NCBI GenBank assembly: GCA_014138725.1
Contig: JACJID010000006.1
Location: 248,001-312,000, forward strand
DNA length: 64,000 bases
Source of the DNA: Kutzneria viridogrisea
GTDB taxonomy: Bacteria; Actinomycetota; Actinomycetes; Mycobacteriales; Pseudonocardiaceae
Direction: 5' to 3'
Shown here one piece after another: positions 7,384 through 15,997 of this stretch (the first letter of the stretch is position 1; every line of letters begins with the position of its first letter). The translations under genes and the position numbers were made by a program. The notes beneath the pieces are model-generated. The model ran no database searches, had not been told where the DNA came from, and saw nothing but the letters and a program-made list of their open reading frames with translations.

Positions 7384-8769
7384 TCAACGCAGCGCCACCA
7401 CCGTGCCGCCACGCTGTTCGAGCAGGACGTCACCCAGGGTCGACAGCCGGACGGGACCCGTGTAGCCCTTGCGGTCCACGGTGATCGTGCCCGAGCGGGC
7501 CCCGGTGAGCGGGTCCAGCACGGCCAGGCCCTCGGCGACCGGTACCAGCAGCTTGTCCGCGTAGACCGTGCCGGACCCGAGTGCGCCGTCCAGGGTCCAG
7601 GTCGGGCTCATGCCGCTCGGGTCCAGTGCGACCAGCTTCGAGCCGGAGTACCAGGTGATGATCTTCGCTCCGCCCGCGTAGCTCACCGCGAAGCTGCCCG
7701 CCTCGCACTTGCCGCCGGGGTCGAGCTGCTGGGTGCAGGTGATCGCGGTGCTCGGCTCCACCGCGGACTTCGGCGCCCCGGCCAGGTCGGCGTCGGGCAC
7801 CGGCAGCGGGGCCGCGCCCACCTGGGAGCCCGCGTTGTCCCACACCACGAGCCGGTTCGGGTTGGCCACCGCCACCGCGACCCGCTGGTCGGTCACCGCG
7901 ACGATCCTGGCGTTGCCGCCGGGCACCTCCACGCTGAACGCCACGTTCGGCTTCTCGCCGTCGTTCTGGGTGCCCTCGGGCTTGATCACCGTGAGCCGCT
8001 GGAAGGACTCACCCGCGCACTGCTCGATGACCGCCACCGAGCCGGCCGTGGCCGCCTGTGAGCTGTAGGTGCAGCCGGTCCTGGGCTGCTTGTCGTGGTT
8101 CACCACCGCGGTGACCGTGCCGTACTGCTGGGTCTGCACCAGGTCGGAGCGCCAGGTGTCGATCAGCTTCTTGCCGGTCGTGGTGAGGTAGGTGCCGTCG
8201 TAGAGCAACTGGGTGCCCAGCTCGGCGTCGCCGTTGCGCTGCGCACCCCGCGCGCCGGTCACCCCGTCCAGCTCGGTGACCTCGCTGCAGTTGTGCTCCT
8301 TGTGGTAGACCACGACGGCCTTGCCCCAGGCCGCGGCCACCGTGCACAGGTCCAGGTTGTCCCGCGTGTAGCTCCAGCGGGTGGCCCCGGTGACCGGGTC
8401 GTGGCCGATGACCTGGTGGCCCTCGGCCGTGACCACGGTCGGGCCGACCACCACGGGATCGGTGGTCGCCCCGCTGGCGGCCTGCCACAGCTGCTTCATC
8501 GTCGCGGGCACCGCGGTGGCACGCGGCGGGGCGGTCGCGGTCGCGGGGCCGGTGACCGAGGTGGTCGCCCTGGCGTCGCTGAACCACCACCAGGTGCCGG
8601 TGGCCGCGACCAGCACGAGCACGATCACCAGCACCGCGAGGAGATCACGCCTGCGGGTGAACCGCGTGCGTGGCCCGTCAGGTGGGGGCGGCTGCTGGTC
8701 GAGCGTCGTCTCGACGGGTTCCCGCAGCGGGTCCGCGGCCACGGCCGACCCCACCTGATCGTGTTCCAC
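7384..8769 (-). CDS. Membrane-anchored PQQ-like beta-propeller protein
   Basis: This 461-aa protein has an acidic N-terminal tail, a basic stretch (TRFTRRRD), one transmembrane helix (LLAVLVIVLVLVAATGTWWWF, about residues 40-60) and a large extracytoplasmic domain. Repeated propeller-like blades are visible, such as VTAEGHQVIGHDPVTGATRWSY and VAEGLAVLDPLTGARSGTI. Paired cysteines suggest disulfides. The GTG start lies 4 bp after the helicase stop, so the genes are coupled. From memory the pair corresponds to M. tuberculosis Rv3211 (rhlE) and Rv3212. A scaffold or assembly role like BamB is only a fold-level analogy. Confidence 0.8.
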   Translation of the reverse strand: MEHDQVGSAVAADPLREPVETTLDQQPPPPDGPRTRFTRRRDLLAVLVIVLVLVAATGTWWWFSDARATTSVTGPATATAPPRATAVPATMKQLWQAASGATTDPVVVGPTVVTAEGHQVIGHDPVTGATRWSYTRDNLDLCTVAAAWGKAVVVYHKEHNCSEVTELDGVTGARGAQRNGDAELGTQLLYDGTYLTTTGKKLIDTWRSDLVQTQQYGTVTAVVNHDKQPRTGCTYSSQAATAGSVAVIEQCAGESFQRLTVIKPEGTQNDGEKPNVAFSVEVPGGNARIVAVTDQRVAVAVANPNRLVVWDNAGSQVGAAPLPVPDADLAGAPKSAVEPSTAITCTQQLDPGGKCEAGSFAVSYAGGAKIITWYSGSKLVALDPSGMSPTWTLDGALGSGTVYADKLLVPVAEGLAVLDPLTGARSGTITVDRKGYTGPVRLSTLGDVLLEQRGGTVVALR

Positions 8770-8773
8770 GTGA

Positions 8774-10441
8774 CTAGTCTGCCGAAGAGTTCTGCTCGGC
8801 GGCACCCGCCTCGCCGCCCGCGACCTCGACACCGCTGCGGCGGCGGCGCCTGCGCCGGGCCGGGCGCTCCGCCGAAGCGGCCTCGCCCTCACCCTTGGCC
8901 TGCGGCTGCTCGCCGCTACCGGACTGCTCGGTCACCTCGACCCCGGCCCTGCGGCGGCGGCGCTGGCGACGCGGCTTGGCCTCGCCGTCCTCGGTGCTGC
9001 TCTCCTGGCTCGCGGGGCGGCTGCCGGTGCTCGCCTTGCCGCTGGACTTGGTGCCGCCCCTGGTGCGGCGGCTGCGCGTCTTCTTGCCGCCCAGGTCCTC
9101 CTCGGCCTCGGCGGACAGCCCGGCCCTGGTGCGCTGGCTCAGCGGCAGCCTGCCGGTGGTCTCCTGCGGGATGTCCAGGTCGGTGAACAGGTGCTCGGAG
9201 GTCGAGTAGGTCTCCACCGGCTCCGGGATGCCCAGTCCGAGCGTGTCGGAGATGAGCTTCCAGCGCGGCTCCTCGTCCCAGTCGACCAGGGTGATGGCCA
9301 CGCCCTCGCGCCCGGCCCGGCCGGTGCGGCCGATCCGGTGCACGTAGGTCTTCTCGTCCTCGGGGCACTGGTAGTTGATGACGTGCGTCACACCCTCGAC
9401 GTCGATGCCCCGGGCGGCCACGTCGGTGGCGACCAGCACGTCGACCTTGCCGGAGCGGAACGCGCGTAGTGCCTGCTCGCGGGCGCCCTGGCCCAGGTCA
9501 CCGTGCACGGCGGCGCTGGCGAAACCGCGCTCGGCCAGCTCGTCGGAGATCTTCTGCGCGGTGCGCTTGGTCTTGGTGAAGATCATCGTGAGACCGCGCT
9601 CGCGGGCCTGCAGCGCGCGGGCGATCAGCTCGCTCTTGTCCAGGGCGTGCGCCCGGTAGACGAACTGCCTGGTGCGCTCGTGGATGGCGCCCGCGTCGTT
9701 CTCCTCGGCCCGGATGTGCGTGGGCTGGGTGAGGAAGGTCCTGGCCAGCTTGATGATCGGGCCGGGCATGGTCGCGGAGAACAGCATCGTCTGCCGCTTC
9801 TCGGGCACCATGCGCAGGATGCGCTCGATGTCGGGCAGGAAGCCCAGGTCGAGCATCTCGTCGGCCTCGTCGAGCACCAGGCCCTTGATCTTGCCGAGCA
9901 CCAGGTGGCGCTGCTCGGCCAGGTCGAGCAGCCGACCGGGCGTGCCGATGACCACGTCGACGCCCTTGCGTAGCGCCTCGATCTGCGGCTCGTAGGGGCG
10001 CCCACCGTAGATGGCCAGCACCCGGATGCCCAGGTGCTTGCCCGCGTCGGTCAGGTCGTGCGTGACCTGAAGGCACAGCTCGCGGGTCGGCACGACCACC
10101 AGGGCCTGCGGCACGCCGTCACCGGGGGTGGTGATGCGGTGCAGCAGCGGCACGCCGAAGCCCAGGGTCTTGCCGGTGCCGGTGCGCGCCTGGCCGATGA
10201 CGTCGTCACCGGCGAGCGCGATCGGCAGGGTCAGCTCCTGGATGGCGAACGTGCGTTCGATCCCGGCGGAAGCAAGGGCGCGCACGATTTCCTCGCGCAC
10301 ACCCAATTCGCCGAACGTGGGCGAGTTGCCCCGCACCGGAGCGCCCGCCTGCAGCGGGTGGGAGGTGTCGACCTCCGGCAGCCCGGAGTCGCTGTGGTCC
10401 AGCGTGACCGGGTCCAGATGTGTGTTGTTGCTGACGGTCAG
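8774..10441 (-). CDS. rhlE: DEAD-box RNA helicase (RhlE type)
   Basis: All DEAD-box motifs are present: Q motif [17 protein letters not shown] (I), PTRELCLQV (Ia), LDEADEMLD (II), FSATMP (III), [10 protein letters not shown] (V) and [15 protein letters not shown] (VI). A basic low-complexity C-terminal tail ([10 protein letters not shown] and similar) is typical of RNA-binding extensions. The start is unusual. A strong GAGAGG (10450-10455, minus strand) is correctly placed only for a CTG codon at 10441, giving 555 aa beginning [12 protein letters not shown]. Alternative in-frame starts are TTG 10459, GTG 10471 and GTG 10333. It is coupled to the beta-propeller gene and diverges from the ferritin-like gene. 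Confidence 0.88.
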   Translation of the reverse strand: MTVSNNTHLDPVTLDHSDSGLPEVDTSHPLQAGAPVRGNSPTFGELGVREEIVRALASAGIERTFAIQELTLPIALAGDDVIGQARTGTGKTLGFGVPLLHRITTPGDGVPQALVVVPTRELCLQVTHDLTDAGKHLGIRVLAIYGGRPYEPQIEALRKGVDVVIGTPGRLLDLAEQRHLVLGKIKGLVLDEADEMLDLGFLPDIERILRMVPEKRQTMLFSATMPGPIIKLARTFLTQPTHIRAEENDAGAIHERTRQFVYRAHALDKSELIARALQARERGLTMIFTKTKRTAQKISDELAERGFASAAVHGDLGQGAREQALRAFRSGKVDVLVATDVAARGIDVEGVTHVINYQCPEDEKTYVHRIGRTGRAGREGVAITLVDWDEEPRWKLISDTLGLGIPEPVETYSTSEHLFTDLDIPQETTGRLPLSQRTRAGLSAEAEEDLGGKKTRSRRTRGGTKSSGKASTGSRPASQESSTEDGEAKPRRQRRRRRAGVEVTEQSGSGEQPQAKGEGEAASAERPARRRRRRRSGVEVAGGEAGAAEQNSSAD

Positions 10442-10455
10442 AGTGATCGCCTCTC

Positions 10456-10569
10456 TCAATCCAGCACGCACGGGCCCTGGATGGGCCTCTCGACCACGAC
10501 CTCGGGACCGTCGGGTCCGGCGAGGTGCGGGAGGGCCAGCGAGGAGTTGTGCGCGCACCCTTTCCACAT
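10456..10569 (-). CDS. Candidate 37-codon upstream ORF before rhlE
   Basis: A short frame [18 protein letters not shown]... ends [11 protein letters not shown] with a TGA at 10456-10458, one base before the GAGAGG that serves the helicase. It runs in a different frame from the helicase, so reading it would bring ribosomes to the helicase initiation site. I cannot name a family and see no strong ribosome-binding site for it, so it may be chance. Confidence 0.25.
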   Translation of the reverse strand: MWKGCAHNSSLALPHLAGPDGPEVVVERPIQGPCVLD

Positions 10570-10748
10570 GGCGGCCGCGCCGCCGTGCTGTCGCGCCTGG
10601 TCGTGCGGTGGGACACAGGGAGGACCGCCACGTCGCTCCCGGTCGCGTCGCCGCTCACTACCAGGCTTCGGGAGGGGAGTCTACCTGGCCCTACGCCGTA
10701 CCGCTGGCGCTGTTTCGGCGCGGACCGCGGCGGCTACGCTCTGCCGAC

Positions 10749-11432
10749 ATGAGCGCGAGCGAGGCTGACCAGCGGCCCGGAGCCGCCACCAGCACAGTGG
10801 CCGAGGGAGTCGCCGACCTGTTGGGGGTGCTGGCCTACGGCGAGCTCTCCGCCTTCGACCGGCTCGCGGAGGACGCCCGCAGCGCGCCCACGCTGACCGG
10901 GCGGGCCGCGCTGGCCTGCATGGCGGCCGCCGAGATGGGCCACTACCAGTTGCTGGAGCGCTACCTCGCCGACCACGGCGTGGCCGTGGAGAAGGCGATG
11001 AGCCCCTTCGTGGCGGCCTTCGACGCGTTCAACGCCTCCACCGCCCCGCGGTCCTGGCACGAATCGCTGGTCAAGGCGTACGTGGGCGACGGGCTGGCCG
11101 CCGACTTCTACCGCGAGGTCGCGGGCTGGCTGGACGAGCCCACCCGTTCGCTGGTGCTCGACGTGCTCGCCGACACCGGCCACTCCGCCTTCGCCGAGCG
11201 CGAGGTCAAGGCGGCGTGTGAGGGGGATCGCACCCTGCGCGACCGGCTCACCCTGTGGGGCAGGCGGCTGCTGGGTGAGGCGCTGACCCAGGCCCAGTAC
11301 GTGGTTGCCGAGCGGGACGGGCTGGCCGAGCTGCTGATCCGCGGCTCGGGGGACCTGGCGGGCATCGGTGCCCTGTTCAAGCGGTTGCAGCAGAGCCACA
11401 CCAAGCGCATGGCGGCACTCGGCCTGGGCTGA
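10749..11432 (+). CDS. Ferritin-like fold protein
   Basis: This 227-aa, mostly helical protein resembles the actinobacterial ferritin-like family found beside rhlE (M. tuberculosis Rv3210c, from memory). Putative diiron or helix-core segments are [26 protein letters not shown] and [12 protein letters not shown], which carry the Glu/His residues expected in a four-helix bundle. The ATG at 10749 is chosen as the start of recognisable homology; the open frame upstream runs through the divergent helicase promoter. No signal peptide is visible. A 21-bp-period repeat array begins two bases after its stop codon. Confidence 0.78.
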   Translation: MSASEADQRPGAATSTVAEGVADLLGVLAYGELSAFDRLAEDARSAPTLTGRAALACMAAAEMGHYQLLERYLADHGVAVEKAMSPFVAAFDAFNASTAPRSWHESLVKAYVGDGLAADFYREVAGWLDEPTRSLVLDVLADTGHSAFAEREVKAACEGDRTLRDRLTLWGRRLLGEALTQAQYVVAERDGLAELLIRGSGDLAGIGALFKRLQQSHTKRMAALGLG

Positions 11433-11433
11433 G

Positions 11434-11538
11434 CGGGACTCGCGGGTGCCTGGACGGGACTCGCCGGTGTGTGGACGGGACTCGTCGGCGGCTGAGCGGG
11501 ACTCGCGTGCGGGAGGGCGGGACTCGCGGGGGTGGTGT
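11434..11538. repeat. Array B: 21-bp-period CGGGACTC repeats (5 units)
   Basis: CGGGACTC, the complement of the array-A core, starts at 11434, 11455, 11476, 11497 and 11518, every 21 bp without exception. Spacers vary (for example gcgggtgcctgga against gtcggcggctgag). All units have the same orientation, opposite to array A. The array begins two bases after the TGA of the ferritin-like gene and ends about 90 bp before the DUF3107 gene. Confidence 0.9.
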
Positions 11539-11629
11539 TCGCGGTCGGCGTACGCGGGTGGTGCGTGCCGCGGCTGTGGCCTGCACTAGCCTGACGATCA
11601 GCAAGCAAGTCGTGATCCGGAGGTCAGCG

Positions 11630-11860
11630 GTGGAGATCAAGATCGGCGTCGTGGAGAGCCCGCGCGAGCTCGTGGTGGCCAGCGACCTGTCGCCGGACGA
11701 GGTCGAGGCGCTCGTCTCCGACTCCCTGACCGGCAAGACCGGCCTGCTGACCCTGGTCGACGAGAAGGGGCGCCGCTTCGTCATCCCCTCCTCGCGGGTG
11801 GCCTACGTGGAGATCGGCGCCCCGGACGCGCGGCGCGTCGGCTTCGCGGTCGGCAAGTAG
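11630..11860 (+). CDS. DUF3107 protein (TB9.4-like), 76 aa
   Basis: The sequence MEIKIGVVESPREL...RVAYVEIGAPDARRVGFAVGK closely follows the DUF3107 family, which includes M. tuberculosis TB9.4 (Rv3208A, from memory). Function is unknown. The GTG start at 11630 has GGAGG at 11619-11623, six bases upstream, and the resulting length matches the family. It is followed by a strong hairpin (11873-11907) and a convergent gene, so it is probably a monocistronic unit. Confidence 0.92.
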   Translation: MEIKIGVVESPRELVVASDLSPDEVEALVSDSLTGKTGLLTLVDEKGRRFVIPSSRVAYVEIGAPDARRVGFAVGK

Positions 11861-11872
11861 CTCGCAACACCA

Positions 11873-11907
11873 CTGTGGCCCGGCAGCACACCGCTGCCGG
11901 GCCACAG
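11873..11907. terminator. Hairpin between convergent genes
   Basis: CTGTGGCCCGGCAG (11873-11886) and CTGCCGGGCCACAG (11894-11907) form a perfect 14-bp stem with a 7-nt loop. It lies 12 bp after the DUF3107 stop and 12 bp before the end of the convergent DUF4873 gene, so it can serve both directions. There is no U-tract, as is usual in high-GC actinobacteria. Confidence 0.8.
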
Positions 11908-11918
11908 TCGTACCCGGC

Positions 11919-12242
11919 TCAGTCGGCGGCGGGCACCGCGTCCACCTCGAACGGCGGGCGGCTGGTGCCGGTCACCCGGTAGCGCTGCCACGGGTCCGGG
12001 TCGGACAGGGTGGCCGTGGCCTCCCCGCCGGGGGTGCGCAGCACCAGCTCACGCCGCCCGCCCTCGACCAGCTTGGTGACCGCCTCGTCGGCGTCCAGGC
12101 GGCCGTACCAGTGGTAGCGGCCGTCGATGGGCTGGAAGTAGCCGCGCAGCACCGCGCGCACCGGCACCTCCGCCTCGTCGACGACGAGCGCGGCGGGCCC
12201 GGTGTAGCCCTCCTCCTCGTGCTCGTGGTCCTGTTCAGTCAT
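11919..12242 (-). CDS. DUF4873 domain-containing protein
   Basis: This 107-aa protein begins with an acidic, His/Glu-rich stretch (MTEQDHEHEEEGYTGPA). It continues with DEAEVPVRAVLRGYFQPIDGRYHWYGRL, which matches the DUF4873 family seen alone or fused to flavin monooxygenases. No catalytic residues are assignable. It follows the TetR gene on the same strand with 19 bp between them and is probably co-transcribed with it, so it may belong to the same regulon. Confidence 0.8.
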   Translation of the reverse strand: MTEQDHEHEEEGYTGPAALVVDEAEVPVRAVLRGYFQPIDGRYHWYGRLDADEAVTKLVEGGRRELVLRTPGGEATATLSDPDPWQRYRVTGTSRPPFEVDAVPAAD

Positions 12243-12261
12243 CGCCGGTTCCTCCTCGTGC

Positions 12262-12993
12262 TCAGCCGGCGCTGGCCGGACTCTCGGGGTCGGGGACCAG
12301 GCGCAGCGCCGGTCCGAGGGACAGCGGCAGGTCCGGGTCGATGGCGATGCCGCCGGAGCGCAGCAGGCCCTCGATCGCGAACCAGATGATCTTCGTGAGG
12401 TACTCGGTCAGGCTCTGCCTGGTCATCGACTGGCGCTCCAGCCACCAGTCGCCCGCGCTCTGCACCATGCCGACCACGGCGTAGGCCCAGGGCTCGGCGC
12501 CACCGGAGTCCAGCTCGAACGCGCGCAGGTAGTCGCCGAGCAGCCTCGCCAGCGTGTTGGCGATCAGCTGCTTGTCCTGGCTGACCACGTCCTGCTCGAC
12601 CGGCTTGTCGGCGAAGGACCGGCGCACCACGAAGTGGTAGAGGGCCGGGTGTTCCTCGATCGTGGACAGGTAGGCGTCCACGGCGCGGTGGATGCGCTCG
12701 TAGGGGGTGCCGTCGTCGACCAGCGCGGGCCGCATCCGTTCCAGCAGCATCTCGGTGCCGCGGTGGCCCACCGCGAGGTACAGGTCGGACTTGTCGGCGA
12801 AGTGTCGGTAGAGCACCGGCTTGGTGACCCCCGCCTCCGCCGCGATCTCGTCCATGCCCACTTCGGGACCGTGCTTGGTCAGCGCCCTGATGGTGGCGTC
12901 GACGAACTCCTCCCTGCGCGCTTCCCGGTGTGCCCGCCAGCGCTCCCGGCGTGCGTCACCGCCTTCTCTCGACCCCTTGACAGCTCGGCCCAT
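12262..12993 (-). CDS. TetR-family transcriptional regulator
   Basis: This 243-aa protein has a basic N-terminal extension (MGRAVKGSREGGDARRERW), then a TetR DNA-binding domain with helix-turn-helix AAEAGVTKPVLYRHFADKSDLY (about residues 55-76), then a helical ligand/dimerisation domain. The frame remains open far upstream, but homology starts at the ATG (12991-12993). It is divergent from the AurF-type gene at 13054, and the 60-bp gap carries overlapping inverted repeats suited to an autoregulatory operator. By position and family it resembles the TetR next to DUF3107 in mycobacteria (Rv3208, from memory). The ligand is unknown, possibly lipid-like. Confidence 0.88.
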   Translation of the reverse strand: MGRAVKGSREGGDARRERWRAHREARREEFVDATIRALTKHGPEVGMDEIAAEAGVTKPVLYRHFADKSDLYLAVGHRGTEMLLERMRPALVDDGTPYERIHRAVDAYLSTIEEHPALYHFVVRRSFADKPVEQDVVSQDKQLIANTLARLLGDYLRAFELDSGGAEPWAYAVVGMVQSAGDWWLERQSMTRQSLTEYLTKIIWFAIEGLLRSGGIAIDPDLPLSLGPALRLVPDPESPASAG

Positions 12994-13012
12994 GTGACGC
13001 ACGCTACCAGAA

Positions 13013-13038
13013 GTTACCGTTACTTCCGGTAACAGTAA
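13013..13038. promoter_or_regulatory. Putative TetR operator (overlapping dyads)
   Basis: GTTACCG (13013-13019) and CGGTAAC (13027-13033) form a 7-7-7 inverted repeat. TTACT (13020-13024) and AGTAA (13034-13038) form a second, overlapping one. The site occupies the gap between the divergent TetR and AurF-type genes, and most of the local A+T is concentrated here. Binding by the adjacent TetR protein is inferred from position. Confidence 0.55.
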
Positions 13039-13053
13039 TCCGACGGAGGAGCG

Positions 13054-13953
13054 ATGACTCGATCGTTGAAGGTCGCCGACCGGGAGAAGACCGCGGAGCG
13101 GTTGCTGAACTCCTCGGCCGACAAGTTCTACGACCCCGAGGTGGACATCGACTGGGCGGCCCCGCTGGCGGAGGGCAAGTACTACATCCCGGAGCACCGG
13201 TCCTCGCTGTACGGCACCGAGGTGTGGCAGCGGCTCAGCGAGGAGCAGCGCATCGAGCTCACCAAGCACGAGGTGGCCAGCGTGGCCAGCGTCGGGCTGT
13301 GGTTCGAGGTGCTGCTGATGCAGATGCTGATCAAGACCGTGTACCGCACCGACCCGACCACCCGGCACGCCCAGTACGCGCTGACCGAGGTGGCCGACGA
13401 GTGCCGCCACTCCACGATGTTCGCGCGCATGGTCGAGCGCATCGGCTGCCCCGCGTACGGGCCGCCGCGCGGGGTCTACCACCTGGCCAAGCTGCTGCCG
13501 ACGATCGGCTACGGGCCCGCCATGTACGGCTCGATCCTGGTCGCCGAGGAGATCCTCGACCGGATGCAGCGCGAGGCCATGGCCGACGACACCGTGCAGC
13601 CGCTGGTGCGCATGGTCAACCGGATCCACGTGCTGGAGGAGGCCCGCCACGTGCGCTTCGCGCGTGAGGAGGTCGTGCGCGGCATGGAGAACATGGGCAA
13701 GGCAGAGCTGGCCTACCAGCACTGGCTGATCGCCACCGTGTCGATGTTCGTGGTGCGCAGCATCATCAACCCGAGGGTCTACGCGGCGGTCGGGCTGGAC
13801 CCGAAGAGCACCCGTCAGGTCGCGCTGAACAACCCGCACTTCCAGGACACCCTGCACTGGTCCGGCGAGCGAATCATGGGCTTCCTGAACGAGGTCGGAC
13901 TGGTCGGCAAGCCCTGGATGTCGCTGTGGCGCAAGTCGTTCCTCGTCAGGTGA
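13054..13953 (+). CDS. AurF-type diiron oxygenase (first copy)
   Basis: This 299-aa protein matches the AurF (p-aminobenzoate N-oxygenase) diiron family. Carboxylate/histidine ligand motifs are visible: KHEVASVASVG (about 75-85), EVADECRHSTMFARM (about 112-126) and HVLEEARHVRFAREE (about 193-207). GGAGGAG about 5 bp upstream supports the ATG. A paralogue is encoded 0.9 kb downstream (14846), with an alpha/beta hydrolase between them. The genes overlap at stop/start codons, so all three form an operon under the divergent TetR operator. Whether it is an N-oxygenase, a desaturase-like enzyme or a lipid oxygenase cannot be read from sequence. Confidence 0.85.
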   Translation: MTRSLKVADREKTAERLLNSSADKFYDPEVDIDWAAPLAEGKYYIPEHRSSLYGTEVWQRLSEEQRIELTKHEVASVASVGLWFEVLLMQMLIKTVYRTDPTTRHAQYALTEVADECRHSTMFARMVERIGCPAYGPPRGVYHLAKLLPTIGYGPAMYGSILVAEEILDRMQREAMADDTVQPLVRMVNRIHVLEEARHVRFAREEVVRGMENMGKAELAYQHWLIATVSMFVVRSIINPRVYAAVGLDPKSTRQVALNNPHFQDTLHWSGERIMGFLNEVGLVGKPWMSLWRKSFLVR

Positions 13954-14849
13954 GTCCCTGGGACCAGGCTGCCCGCAGCCGGTTCACCACCGAGGACGGC
14001 ACCGTTCTGCACGTGGTCGACGAGGGGCCGGCCGACGCGCCGGTCACCCTCGTCCTGGTGCACGCCTGGACCCTGGACCACACCACCTGGGACCGGGTCG
14101 CCGACGGGCTCGGCGGCAGCGTGCGCGTGCTGCGCTACGACCACCGAGGGCACGGCGGCTCGGCCCCGTCCCCGGAGGGCACCGCCAGGATCGAGCAGCT
14201 CGCCGACGACCTGGCCGAGCTGCTCGCCGACCGCGTGCCCACCGGGCGCGTCGTGCTCGCCGGGCACTCCATCGGCGGCATGACGATCATGGCGCTGGCC
14301 GAGCGGCACCCCGAGCTGGTCGCCGACCGGGTCTCCGCCGTGGCCTTCGTGGCCACCTCCTGCGGGGACCTCAGGACCCTCCGGCTGGGGCTGCCCAGGC
14401 CGGTCGCCGCGCTGGTGATGCGCGGCGAGCAGGTGGTCAACCGCAAGCTGGCCAAGCTGCCGCACAAGGTGATGCTGCGGCGCACCGCGGGCATCCGGCC
14501 GGGCGTGCGCTGGCTGCTGTTCGGCGCCGACCCGGACTGGCGGGACGTGGCCTCGGCCGCCGAGCAGTTCGGCCGCTGCCACCCGCAGACCCTGGTGGGA
14601 CTGCGCACCTCGCTGGCCGAGCACGAGCGCAGGCAGGCGCTGGCCGCGTACCGGGACGTGCCGGTGCTGGTGCTCGCCGGCGGCGCTGACCGGCTGACGA
14701 CCGTGCCGCACGCCAAGGTCATCGCCCGCGAACTGCCCGACGCGGAGCTGGTGATCTACCCGGGCGCCGGGCACATGGTGCCGGTGGAGCGCGGCACCGA
14801 GGTGACCGCACGACTGGCCGCACTGGTGGAACGGGTGGCGAAGCGATGA
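13950..14849 (+). CDS. Alpha/beta-fold hydrolase between two AurF-type genes
   Basis: This 299-aa hydrolase carries LVHAWTLDHTTWDRV (oxyanion side), YDHRGHGGS, the nucleophile elbow GHSIGG (about 110-115), an acid in LAGGADRLT and a catalytic-type His in GAGHMVPVE near the C-terminus. The GTG at 13950 overlaps the AurF-type stop by 4 bp (GTGA), so I chose it over an in-frame ATG 24 bases upstream inside the previous gene. Its own stop overlaps the next gene (ATGA). It probably acts on the same pathway as the two diiron proteins, perhaps as an esterase, lipase or epoxide-hydrolase type enzyme; the substrate is unknown. Confidence 0.82.
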   Translation: MSPWDQAARSRFTTEDGTVLHVVDEGPADAPVTLVLVHAWTLDHTTWDRVADGLGGSVRVLRYDHRGHGGSAPSPEGTARIEQLADDLAELLADRVPTGRVVLAGHSIGGMTIMALAERHPELVADRVSAVAFVATSCGDLRTLRLGLPRPVAALVMRGEQVVNRKLAKLPHKVMLRRTAGIRPGVRWLLFGADPDWRDVASAAEQFGRCHPQTLVGLRTSLAEHERRQALAAYRDVPVLVLAGGADRLTTVPHAKVIARELPDAELVIYPGAGHMVPVERGTEVTARLAALVERVAKR

Positions 14850-15733
14850 TCGTCCAGGACCGCGAGCGCACCGCCGAGCGGCTGCTGAACTCCTCGGCGC
14901 GCAACTCCTACGACCCCGAGGTCGACATCGACTGGGACGCCCCGCTGGCGCCGGGCAAGTACTACCTGTCCCCGCAGCACTGCTCGCTGTACGGCACCGA
15001 ACTGTGGCAGCGCATGGACGTGGCGCAGCGCATCGAGCTGTCCAAGCACGAACTGGCCAGCATCGCCAGCGTGGGCATCTGGTTCGAGGTCATCCTGATG
15101 GAACTGCTCGTCCGGCAGTCCTACGCCGACGACCCGCTGTCCCGGCACGTGCAGTACGCGCTGACCGAGGTCGCCGACGAGTGCCGCCACTCGGTGATGT
15201 TCGCCCGGATGATCGAGAAGATCGGCGCCCCCGCCTACGGCCCCGAGCCGACCGCGCGCAGGCTCGGGTCCTTCTTCAAGGCCACCGCGTCCGGCCCGGC
15301 CATGTTCGCCGGGATCCTGGTCGGCGAGGAGATCCCCGACGCGTTCCAGCGGGCGTGGATGAACGACGAGTCGGTGCAGCCCCTGGTGCGCATGGTGAAC
15401 CGGATCCACGTGATCGAGGAGGCCCGGCACGTCCGCTACGCCCGCGAGGAGGTGCGGCGGCGCGTCCCGCGGCTGTCCCGCACCGCGCTGGCCTGGCACC
15501 GCGGCATGCTCGCCCGCCTGGCCTACGTGGTGGTCCGCAGCCTGATACACCCGGACGTGTACCGGTCCGTCGGGCTCGACCCCGTGCGGGCTCGCGGGAT
15601 CGCACGGGCCAACCCGCACCACCGCGAGACCCTGCGCTGGGCGGGCACCAAGCTGATCGCCTTCCTGGACGAGCACCGGCTCATCGGCGGCTCGGGCACC
15701 CGGCTCTGGCGGGCCACCGGGCTGGTGTCCTAG
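14846..15733 (+). CDS. AurF-type diiron oxygenase (second copy)
   Basis: This 295-aa protein is a clear paralogue of the product at 13054. It shares the opening DRE(R/K)TAERLLNSSA, YDPEVDIDW, the ligand motifs ALTEVADECRHSVMFARM and HVIEEARHVRYAREE, and the C-terminal GLDPxxxR region. It diverges in the middle (about residues 130-170) and near the C-terminus. The ATG overlaps the hydrolase stop by 4 bp. Retention of two diverged copies in one operon suggests either a heteromeric enzyme or two successive oxidations, which is inference. A hairpin follows at 15749. Confidence 0.84.
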   Translation: MIVQDRERTAERLLNSSARNSYDPEVDIDWDAPLAPGKYYLSPQHCSLYGTELWQRMDVAQRIELSKHELASIASVGIWFEVILMELLVRQSYADDPLSRHVQYALTEVADECRHSVMFARMIEKIGAPAYGPEPTARRLGSFFKATASGPAMFAGILVGEEIPDAFQRAWMNDESVQPLVRMVNRIHVIEEARHVRYAREEVRRRVPRLSRTALAWHRGMLARLAYVVVRSLIHPDVYRSVGLDPVRARGIARANPHHRETLRWAGTKLIAFLDEHRLIGGSGTRLWRATGLVS

Positions 15734-15748
15734 GCCGTCCACCTGACA

Positions 15749-15780
15749 ACCCGGGTGGATCCGCCCCGATCCACCCGGGT
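15749..15780 (+). terminator. Hairpin after the AurF operon
   Basis: ACCCGGGTGGATC (15749-15761) and GATCCACCCGGGT (15768-15780) form a perfect 13-bp stem with a 6-nt loop, 15 bp after the stop of the last AurF-type gene. It is a good candidate terminator without a U-tract. Confidence 0.75.
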
Positions 15781-15876
15781 GCTGGCCCGCCCCGCGCGCG
15801 ATTCCTGCGCGTGTCGGCGCTTCGCGGACGGTGTGTTTCGGCTTACCGAGCAGGCTCCCAGCTCGTGGGATTCCGC

Positions 15877-15986
15877 GCCGGAAGCGCGAACACGCCGTGC
15901 CGGTAGCGCCGACACGCGGTGCCGGTAGCGCCGACACGCGGTGCCGGTAGCGCCGACACGCGGTGCCGGTAGCGCCGACACGCGGT
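15877..15986. repeat. 22-bp tandem repeat (4 near-exact copies plus 1 diverged)
   Basis: Units starting at 15899, 15921, 15943 and 15965 repeat every 22 bp; each reads GCCGGTAGCGCCGACACG followed by CGGT. A diverged copy (four differences) precedes them at 15877. A stretch near 15805 (GCGTGTCGGCGCTTC) is the inverted form of the repeat core, so the region can fold back on itself. It lies between convergent genes and differs in period and core from the 21-bp arrays. Confidence 0.9.
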
Positions 15987-15997
15987 GAGCCGGGGGG

